A stretch of 12,617 nucleotides of DNA from JAHHLP01 sp041609895 (GTDB lineage: Bacteria; Bacteroidota; Rhodothermia; Rhodothermales; JABDKH01): NCBI GenBank assembly GCA_041609895.1, contig JBFIPX010000087.1, forward strand, positions 1-12,617, in the 5' to 3' direction. Below the pieces are notes generated by a model, which had not been told where the DNA came from, did not search any database, and worked only from the letters and a program-made list of their open reading frames with translations. The position numbers and the translations under genes were made by a program. This document shows, piece by piece, positions 7,465 to 12,617 of the stretch. Each line of letters opens with the position of its first letter. Positions within the stretch are counted from its first letter, which is position 1.

Positions 7465-9051
7465 ATGAATCTACAATACGGGCGTTTATTGGCCATTTCT
7501 ATTGTTTTCGGGCTACTTGCGAAGCCCACGGCTACTCTTGGGCAGAAGGCTGCGACCGAGGCCCCAACGTATCACAATGAGTCTATATGTGTACTTCCGG
7601 GACTGGATCTAGACGTGCACACAGCGAATCATTTCGACAGGCGGGCAATCAAGAGCAGCAAATTGTCAGCTACTATCGAGATCAACTTTGTAGACTCCGA
7701 CCCTTCCAACCCGTGGCCTCAAGCCGCTAAGGAAGCGGTTCAGTTCGCAGCCGATGTCTGGGAGACGCACATCTCTTCGCCGGTCGTGCTCTACGTTAGG
7801 GCAAGCTGGAACGACATCGGCTCGCCGCTCGCATCGGGTGGACCATCAACGACCGTCTCCAACTTCGAAGGCGCGATACCCGACACGAGGTATCCGCATG
7901 CACTCTACCGAGCCATGACGGGAGCCGCCATGCCGCCCGCCTGGCTGCTACCGGCACAGGCCGACATTGTGATCAACATCAACAGGACCAAGTCGTGGTC
8001 TTTTGCCACTGACGGAGTTCCGGTTGCCGGCAAGTACGACCTCGTATCTGTTGCCATGCATGAGATCGGCCACGGCCTCGGCTTCATCGGATCAGAATCC
8101 TACAGCAACGGTGTTGGCGGCCTCGGAGACCCGCCCATGATCTATGATCGCTTCGTCGAAGACGGCCTCGGTGCAGCCCTGCTCAACGAGATAGCATATC
8201 CAAATCCATCCACCGACCTTGGCGACGCGCTTACCGGGGGCGATCTGCACTTCGATGGCCCTAACACAACCTCCGGCTCCACTGGCCCAGCCGCGCTGTA
8301 CGCACCTGCTTCATGGAGTCAAGGAACGAGCTACTCTCATCTCGACTACCACACGTACCCGGCCGGAAACGTCAACTCGCTAATGAACCCCTTCTCTTCG
8401 ACGGCTGAAGTGCAGCACAACCCGGGCCCACTGGCATGCGGAATCATCGCGGACATGGGATGGTCGCTCGGAGCCGAATGCGTGAACGCTTTGCCGGTTG
8501 AGCTGGCGGACTTCGAAGCGCTCCTGAACGGACGTGTCGTGGTCCTACAGTGGTCTACACTTTCGGAGACAGACAACGCCGGCTTTCATGTAGAGCACCG
8601 TCGAGACAACCTTCGCTTCCGTGAGCTGGGCTATATCGACGGTGCCGGCACGACCTCTGCCATTTCGACCTACGAGTTCGCGATTCCGGGGCTCGAGCCC
8701 GGCCATCATACGTTCCGACTTCGACAGGTGGATCTTGACGGCACATTCGACTACAGTCCGGAGATCGAGATTTCGGTGCCAATTCCGGGCGCAGTTCTAG
8801 TCGATGGTCCCTATCCGAATCCTTTCGTATCCACAACGTCGATCGACGTTCAGGTCCGCAGAACCCAGACGGTAGAGATTAGCATCTTCGACGTCGTGGG
8901 CAGACAAGTGCGTCGCGTGACCTCCAGGCACTTCGACGAAGGCGTTCGGGAGAGCGTCAAGATAGACGGGTCCGATCTGCCGGCGGGAACGTACGTGTAT
9001 CGGATACGTGGGGAGGACTTCGCTGAATCGGGTATCATCCAGCGAATATGA
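7465..9051 (+). CDS. Secreted zinc metalloprotease with T9SS C-terminal sorting domain
   Basis: Exported protein of 528 aa. A signal peptide spans about 1-26 (LLAISIVFGLLAK core, cleavage near TLGQ-K). The catalytic domain has the zincin motif HEIGHGLGF (199-207), followed by SHLD (291-294) and SLMNP (305-309), the last probably the Met-turn. This matches a group of HELGHGLGF-type secreted proteases rather than classic matrixins, which have a third His in HExxHxxGxxH. The region from LPVELADFEAL (343-353) through LQWSTLSETDNAGFHVEHR (361-379) is a beta-sandwich linker typical of Bacteroidota T9SS cargo. The last 80 residues are a Por-secretion (type A) sorting domain: GPYPNPF (448-454), IFDVVGRQVRR (474-484), LPAGTYVYRIRGE (505-517). 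The tail is normally removed after outer-membrane passage, leaving the enzyme on the surface or free. Substrate is unknown; no T9SS component genes lie nearby. The ATG at 7465 gives the signal peptide directly. Confidence 0.9.
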   Translation: MNLQYGRLLAISIVFGLLAKPTATLGQKAATEAPTYHNESICVLPGLDLDVHTANHFDRRAIKSSKLSATIEINFVDSDPSNPWPQAAKEAVQFAADVWETHISSPVVLYVRASWNDIGSPLASGGPSTTVSNFEGAIPDTRYPHALYRAMTGAAMPPAWLLPAQADIVININRTKSWSFATDGVPVAGKYDLVSVAMHEIGHGLGFIGSESYSNGVGGLGDPPMIYDRFVEDGLGAALLNEIAYPNPSTDLGDALTGGDLHFDGPNTTSGSTGPAALYAPASWSQGTSYSHLDYHTYPAGNVNSLMNPFSSTAEVQHNPGPLACGIIADMGWSLGAECVNALPVELADFEALLNGRVVVLQWSTLSETDNAGFHVEHRRDNLRFRELGYIDGAGTTSAISTYEFAIPGLEPGHHTFRLRQVDLDGTFDYSPEIEISVPIPGAVLVDGPYPNPFVSTTSIDVQVRRTQTVEISIFDVVGRQVRRVTSRHFDEGVRESVKIDGSDLPAGTYVYRIRGEDFAESGIIQRI

Positions 9052-9144
9052 ATAGGAACGCGCGCCAGGCTTTGCCCGCGTGACGCCTTCAGATCCGTTT
9101 CAAGGTCCTCGATCGCCGGCGACGATTCCAGGCCGTCGGTCTTG

Positions 9145-10584
9145 CTATTCCGAGGGTTTCCAGCCGGAAATTCGATCCGTCACAGCCTCTACGACGCGTG
9201 ACTTGTCGACACGGACCTGCTCCATCGAGTCCCGCTCTCGAAGCGTTACGGTGTCGTCGTCGAGGGTCTGCCCATCCACGGTGATGCAGAAGGGCGTGCC
9301 TGCTTCGTCCATGCGTCGATACCGCCGCCCAATTGCGCCCTTCTCGTCGTAGAAAGTGTTGTATCGACGACGAAGGTCGTCCTCAATTTGATGGGCTAAT
9401 TCGGGCATCCCATCCTTCTTCACCAGAGGGAGCACTGCTGCGGTGATGGGAGCCATGCCCGGATGAAACTTGAGAACCGTGCGCTGCTCGCCGTTTACCT
9501 CCTCCTCACGATACGCATCACATATCAGCATCAGTACGGTGCGGTCGAGGCCAATCGAGGTTTCCACCACGTACGGAATGAATCGCTCGTTGCTCTGCGG
9601 ATCGAAGTACTCCATCTTCTTTCCGGAATACTCCTGATGCCGGCTGAGATCGTAATCCGTCCGTGAATGAATTCCCTCAACCTCCTGCCATCCGATTGGA
9701 AACTCGTACGCGATGTCGACCGCGGCGTCAGCGTAGTGCGCGAGTTTGTCGTGCTCCTTCCATCTCAATTTCGATTTGCGGACGCCGATGCCGTGGTGCC
9801 AGGCGAGCCGATTCTCGCGCCACTCCTCGTACGCCTCCATCTGATCGCCGGGCTTGACGAAATACTGCATCTCCATCTGCTCGAATTCGCGCATGCGGAA
9901 AATAAACTGGCGTGCGACAATCTCGTTGCGGAACGCCTTGCCGATCTGCGCGATGCCAAACGGCACCTGCAGCCTTGCCGTTTCGCGTACGTTATGGAAG
10001 TTGACGAAGATACCCTGCGCAGTTTCCGGCCGTAAATAGACGACGCTTTCCTGATCCGCTACCGGCCCAACATGGGTAGTAAACATCAAGTTGAAGTGCC
10101 GCACCTCGGTCCAGTCAAAGGCGCCGGAGTCTGGCGAGCGGATCTCTTCATCCATAATGATCTGATAAAGCTCCCTCGCAGGATCGTCCGCATGAAGGGC
10201 AGCGACGAGCCTCTCATGTACCGTGTCGGCCTTATCCTCCTTCCCTTTCTTTCGGAGGCGGTCGATGTGACCCTCTATCAGTTGGTCTGCTCGATAACGG
10301 TTCTTGGACTGCTTGTCGTCGATAAGAGGATCGCTGAAGGCATCCACGTGACCGGACGCTTTCCAGACCGTCGGGTGCATCAGAATCGCCGCATCAACAC
10401 CTTCGATGTTGTCGTGACGATACACCATTTCGCGCCACCAACTCTCCTTCACGTTGCGCTTCAGCTCGACGCCCAGCGGTCCATAGTCATATGTCGCCCC
10501 GAGTCCGCCATAGATTTCCGACGACTGGAAGATGAACCCGCGACGCTTGCTGAGAGAAATAATGCTGTCTAGCTGTACGCTCAT
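9145..10584 (-). CDS. glyQS: Glycyl-tRNA synthetase, single-chain homodimer type
   Basis: Class II aminoacyl-tRNA synthetase that attaches glycine to tRNA-Gly in the cytoplasm, 479 aa. It is the one-chain alpha2 form used by Bacteroidota, Thermus, Gram-positive bacteria and eukaryotes, not the alpha2beta2 form of E. coli. The N-terminus has RRGFIFQSSEIYGGLGATYD (14-33) and YGPLGVELKRN (34-44). The catalytic domain continues with LRPETAQGIFVNF (184-196), motif 2 as FRNEIVARQFIFRMREFEQME (218-238, partly quoted: RNEIVARQF and REFEQMEM) and motif 3 as VVETSIGLDRTVL (339-351). An insertion (about 85-160) lies between the first and second catalytic parts. The C-terminal anticodon-binding domain starts near 374 (HPGMAPITAAVLPL) and ends with FCITVDGQTLDDDTVTLRERD (432-452, family-typical). 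The ATG at 10584 gives the usual N-terminus; no ribosome binding site is visible. A strong terminator lies 47 bp upstream on the same strand, so the gene either has a promoter inside that short gap or is controlled by attenuation. It converges with the protease gene. Confidence 0.97.
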   Translation of the reverse strand: MSVQLDSIISLSKRRGFIFQSSEIYGGLGATYDYGPLGVELKRNVKESWWREMVYRHDNIEGVDAAILMHPTVWKASGHVDAFSDPLIDDKQSKNRYRADQLIEGHIDRLRKKGKEDKADTVHERLVAALHADDPARELYQIIMDEEIRSPDSGAFDWTEVRHFNLMFTTHVGPVADQESVVYLRPETAQGIFVNFHNVRETARLQVPFGIAQIGKAFRNEIVARQFIFRMREFEQMEMQYFVKPGDQMEAYEEWRENRLAWHHGIGVRKSKLRWKEHDKLAHYADAAVDIAYEFPIGWQEVEGIHSRTDYDLSRHQEYSGKKMEYFDPQSNERFIPYVVETSIGLDRTVLMLICDAYREEEVNGEQRTVLKFHPGMAPITAAVLPLVKKDGMPELAHQIEDDLRRRYNTFYDEKGAIGRRYRRMDEAGTPFCITVDGQTLDDDTVTLRERDSMEQVRVDKSRVVEAVTDRISGWKPSE

Positions 10585-10631
10585 TTTCGAGGGGAATAGG
10601 CGATAGTAATCGGCTTGGGCTGCAGACTCAC

Positions 10632-10674
10632 AAAAAAGCGGGCGCTTCCCGGGATTTTGACCGAGAGGCCCGCC
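10632..10674 (-). terminator. Intrinsic terminator upstream of glyQS (minus strand)
   Basis: On the minus strand an outer stem pairs GCGGGC (10673-10668) with GCCCGC (10643-10638). After a small internal loop an inner stem pairs TCTCGG with CCGGGA around an eight-base loop. Six T residues follow directly (10637-10632). This is the only hairpin in the window with a proper T-run. It either ends the radC transcript 230 bp after the stop codon or serves as a regulated terminator in the glyQS leader. Confidence 0.8.
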
Positions 10675-10698
10675 GAATATTTGAAGCTAATCGGTCAA
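10657..10698 (-). promoter_or_regulatory. Possible antiterminator overlapping the glyQS-upstream terminator
   Basis: On the minus strand TTGACCGA (10698-10691) is a perfect complement of TCGGTCAA (10664-10657), 26 bases further on. The second arm covers most of the inner 5' arm and the loop of the terminator. Pairing of the two arms would also cage the outer GCGGGC arm in its loop, so the two folds exclude each other. This is the arrangement of a transcription attenuator. I see no T-box specifier, no glycine riboswitch and no Gly-rich leader peptide, so the signal, if any, is unknown. Confidence 0.35.
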
Positions 10699-10800
10699 GC
10701 GCATTGAAGGCAATCTCCGGCATTGAAATTCGGGTTGATTTGACCCGTTGGCTTCTCCGGCGGAGATCACGAAATGCTATTCGCGCCCACGGGCCCAAAC

Positions 10801-10902
10801 GTCATCCCGGCGTACAAGCCGGAATCCACGTCAGGGGGCGGCGGACTCAGGCCCTACCTGGGTCACTGATTGGGGTTAGAGACGCGGCGAAAGCCGCACC
10901 CC
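10801..10902. repeat. Three-hairpin element after radC, candidate interspersed repeat
   Basis: Three compact hairpins sit side by side. CCGGC/GCCGG (10807-10811 with 10818-10822) lies within a TCATCCCGGC...GCCGGAATCCA frame. GACTCAGG/CCTGGGTC (10844-10851 with 10857-10864) has eight pairs including one G-T. The third is GCGGC-GAAA-GCCGC (10884-10897) inside GGGGT/ACCCC (10872-10876 with 10898-10902). The first strongly resembles the TCATCCCGGC-type palindromic repeats scattered through many bacterial genomes. Only one copy lies in the window, so repeat status is inferred. The block ends one base short of the radC stop codon. Confidence 0.4.
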
Positions 10903-10903
10903 A

Positions 10904-11644
10904 TCATCCCGACGGCATCAGCCCCCGCTCGGCAAGAGACGTGAACGAGCGCCCGGCTATGATAATGTGGTCATGTACCGGTATGCCGACGATCCTGCCG
11001 GCATCGACGAGTTGGCGCGTGACTCTTACGTCCTCCCGACTGGGTTCCGGATTCTCGGAGGGATGATTGTGCAGGCAGATGATTCCGGCCGCGTTCTCAA
11101 GTATGGCCTCGCGAAACACGGCCCGAGGTTCAACAATGCTCGCCGCGAGGCCACCCTCGCTGACGACCCGATCCGTTATGATCACGTTGGCCGTGTTCAA
11201 CAGCACGATTCGAAAGATCTCCTTTTTGAGGTCGCGCATGAAAGGGCCGTACAGTCCCGCTACGTCCTCCGGTCCAAACACCTGGCGCCTCTGACCATTA
11301 CCGGAAGACTCGATCCGACGACCGATCTCGAAGACTGCCTGGAGCTTCGAGGCTTTCGCCAGGCCTACACCGCTCGTCTGCGTCAGCTGCTTGTGATCGC
11401 GCCGGGCGATGCTCTCGAGTGAGCCATAAGCATTGATAAGCCCCCGGGCGAGTTGCACGGCAGAAACGGGTCCGTCCTTTGTGTTCGTGCCCGACCCGAA
11501 CACGATGGCCAACAGTTCGGCATCCGAAAGCACCTGCGGACCATGCCGAACCAGCTTCTCTCTTGGACGATCCTCCACGCGCCACGACTTGATGGGCGCG
11601 CGATAGTCGAGTTCGTCTTGAAGGTGCCCGGTCTCCTCACCCAT
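10904..11644 (-). CDS. radC: RadC family (UPF0758) JAB1/MPN-domain protein
   Basis: Protein of 246 aa, usual length for the family. The N-terminal part (about 20-112) has the UPF0758 opening (SWRVEDRPREKLVRHGPQVL at 20-39, then SDAELLAIVFGSGT) and a helix-hairpin-helix (SGVGLAKASKL, 91-101) that could touch DNA. The C-terminal JAMM metalloprotease-like domain (about 122-246) has the presumed metal and catalytic residues: E163 in VVSEGGL, H192 and H194 in LHNHPSENPEPSREDV (191-206) and D205, plus VHDHIIIAG (223-231). One detail differs: the usual HPSG is HPSE here. The family was named for a repair phenotype later traced to another gene; its cellular role is unsettled. An in-frame TGA lies a few codons before the ATG at 11644, which fixes the start. 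It sits 59 bp after rho and 319 bp before glyQS on the same strand. Confidence 0.94.
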   Translation of the reverse strand: MGEETGHLQDELDYRAPIKSWRVEDRPREKLVRHGPQVLSDAELLAIVFGSGTNTKDGPVSAVQLARGLINAYGSLESIARRDHKQLTQTSGVGLAKASKLQAVFEIGRRIESSGNGQRRQVFGPEDVAGLYGPFMRDLKKEIFRIVLLNTANVIITDRVVSEGGLAASIVEPRAVFREAILENAAGIICLHNHPSENPEPSREDVRVTRQLVDAGRIVGIPVHDHIIIAGRSFTSLAERGLMPSG

Positions 11645-11659
11645 CGCTGGCCGATGTCA

Positions 11660-11679
11660 GGTATCACTACCAGGACACC
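11660..11679 (-). other. Small hairpin between rho and radC
   Basis: On the minus strand GGTGTC (11679-11674) pairs with GATACC (11665-11660), with one G-T pair and an eight-base loop, in the 59-bp gap after the rho stop codon. No T-run follows. It is too weak to call a terminator, and rho and radC may be co-transcribed. Confidence 0.2.
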
Positions 11680-11703
11680 GGGCGCGCAAGGGGCATAACC
11701 TAG

Positions 11704-12617
11704 TCAGGCCGAGGATATCAGTTCGTCGAGCAGGTAGTCGTTCGTCGGTGTCTGCTGAAGGTGCCGGACGAGGGCCTGCATCGCCTCGATGGGTGAGCGA
11801 CTGTTGAGCGCCCGAAACAACCGATGGTGCTGCTCCAGCTTATCTCCGAGCAGACGTTCCTCGTTCCTCGTACCGCTCTTTCGAAGGTTTATTGCCGGAA
11901 AGATGCGCTTGTTCGCCATCTCGCGGTCCAGTACGATCTCCGAGTTACCGGTACCCTTGAACTCCTCGAAGATCACCTCGTCCATACGGCTTCCGGTTTC
12001 GATGAGGGCCGTGGCAATAATCGTCAGCGAGCCTCCGCCCTCTATGTTGCGAGCGGCACCGAAAATCCGCCTGGGAATCTTCATCGCCCCCGCATCCAGG
12101 CCACCGGACAGCGTTCGGCCGCTGCCTCCCGAGTACAGGTTGAACGTGCGACCCAAACGGGTGAGGGAATCGAGCAGCAGCACTACGTCCTTTTTCATTT
12201 CGACGCATCGCTTGGCGTACTCCAGAGCTAACGTCGAAACCCGGACATGATTGTCTTCCTCCTGGTCATTGGAAGACGCAAAGACCATCGCAGATGTCGA
12301 TCGGCGGAAGTCCGTTACCTCTTCCGGTCGTTCATCGACGAGCAGAGCTACCAATTCGATCTCGGGGTGATTGGCCGTCACCGACGCCGCTATGTTCTTT
12401 AGCAGAATCGTCTTTCCGGTCCTGGGAGGAGCAACGATCAAAGCCCGCTGACCTTTCCCGATCGGAGCCGCGAGATCGACCACGCGCATCGAAATGTCTT
12501 TTGGACCGGTCACCAGGTCCAGCTTCTCGTCCGGATAAATGATCTGGCCGGAGTCGAAGCTCGGCAGTTTGGCCCATTCGGCGGGATCCATGCCCATCAC
12601 CTTATCAACCCGGTGAA
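11704..12617 (-). CDS. rho: Transcription termination factor Rho, C-terminal ATPase part
   Basis: Partial gene on the minus strand: the frame stays open to the right edge, so the N-terminal domain and the RNA-binding cold-shock domain are outside the window. The 303 residues seen are the RecA-like motor of the Rho hexamer, an ATP-driven RNA translocase that stops transcription. Visible elements, counted from the GTG at 12600: linker MDPAEWAKLPSFDSGQIIYP (4-23), Walker A APPRTGKT (57-64), LLVDERPEEVTDF (86-98), Walker B DVVLLLDS (138-145) with LTRLGRTFN (146-154), SGGLDAGAMKIPRRIFGAAR (165-184, Q-loop region), GGGSLTIIATALIETGSRMD (188-207), EEFKGTGNSEIVLDR (212-226, R-loop) and KSGTRNEERLL (241-251), where E. 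coli Rho has its arginine finger. The C-terminal TPTNDYLLDEL ending is normal. The GTG at 12600 is internal. All motor motifs look intact. Confidence 0.97.
   Translation of the reverse strand, partial: HRVDKVMGMDPAEWAKLPSFDSGQIIYPDEKLDLVTGPKDISMRVVDLAAPIGKGQRALIVAPPRTGKTILLKNIAASVTANHPEIELVALLVDERPEEVTDFRRSTSAMVFASSNDQEEDNHVRVSTLALEYAKRCVEMKKDVVLLLDSLTRLGRTFNLYSGGSGRTLSGGLDAGAMKIPRRIFGAARNIEGGGSLTIIATALIETGSRMDEVIFEEFKGTGNSEIVLDREMANKRIFPAINLRKSGTRNEERLLGDKLEQHHRLFRALNSRSPIEAMQALVRHLQQTPTNDYLLDELISSA

Larger units (their letters stand above)
10585..10903 (-). other. 319-bp structured intergenic region between radC and glyQS
   Basis: No protein gene or tRNA is visible here. Read on the minus strand from the radC stop toward glyQS it holds a row of hairpins: 10872-10902, 10844-10864 and 10807-10822, a small TCTCC/GGAGA hairpin (10754-10766) and CGGGT/ACCCG (10731-10747). 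Then come an inverted repeat (10657-10698) and an intrinsic terminator (10632-10674). The last 47 bp before the glyQS ATG contain TACTAT as a possible -10, with TTGTGA 19 bases upstream as a poor -35. I read the radC-proximal half as a possible interspersed repeat and the glyQS-proximal half as leader or terminator sequence. A 31-codon reading frame (10628-10723) exists but runs through the terminator and has no homology I recognise. Confidence 0.6.

Noticed and set aside
9052..9144. Bidirectional terminator between the converging protease and glyQS genes
   Set aside because: ACGCG/CGCGT (9058-9081) with an inner GGC/GCC and a small TCGCCGGCGA palindrome (9113-9122) can be drawn. They are short and bulged, with no T-run on either strand.
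10628..10723. 31-codon reading frame on the minus strand as a glyQS leader peptide
   Set aside because: It has no Gly-rich run or recognisable sequence, and the terminator hairpin and T-run lie inside it. A second tiny frame from 10704 (five codons) is no better.
10674..10903. tRNA, RNase P RNA, tmRNA or SRP RNA in the radC-glyQS gap
   Set aside because: No T-loop or anticodon arm and none of the conserved motifs of those RNAs were found on either strand.
12598..12600. GTG as the start codon of rho
   Set aside because: The frame continues upstream without a stop to the window edge, and this point aligns with the middle of Rho; the real start is outside.

Overview
The window is chromosomal DNA from a GC-rich Gram-negative bacterium, most likely in the Bacteroidota/Rhodothermota lineage (a Rhodothermales-like organism is my best guess). 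Four things point there. A secreted protein ends in a type IX secretion (Por-type) C-terminal sorting domain. Rho and the single-chain glycyl-tRNA synthetase have sequences of the kind seen in that lineage. The start codons lack convincing Shine-Dalgarno sequences. The RND pump and Mpl imply an outer membrane and a recyclable Gram-negative peptidoglycan. The genus is inference only.

Layout. Positions 1-4486 (+) hold an RND efflux operon: the C-terminal part of a periplasmic adaptor protein, then an unusually long (1302 aa) inner-membrane RND permease. Next on + come mpl (murein tripeptide ligase, 4599-6089), an M19 dipeptidase (6188-7333) and a secreted zinc metalloprotease with a T9SS tail (7465-9051). 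The remaining genes face the other way: glycyl-tRNA synthetase (9145-10584), radC (10904-11644) and the C-terminal part of rho (11704 to the window end). They are transcribed in the order rho, radC, glyQS. The two blocks converge at 9052-9144.

How the genes relate. The adaptor and permease form one efflux pump; its outer-membrane channel is not in the window. Mpl and the M19 dipeptidase may both handle recycled cell-wall peptides. The protease is an exported hydrolase. GlyQS, RadC and Rho are ordinary housekeeping genes.

The most interesting non-textbook features are these: (1) about six extra transmembrane segments inserted in the middle of the RND permease; (2) a strong intrinsic terminator just upstream of glyQS, overlapped by an 8-bp inverted repeat that could act as an antiterminator, so the glyQS leader may be attenuated; (3) a cluster of hairpins after radC that looks like an interspersed repeat element; (4) two tandem, very regular hairpins without a T-tract between the pump gene and mpl. 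I found no CRISPR array, insertion sequence, phage gene, tRNA or rRNA.
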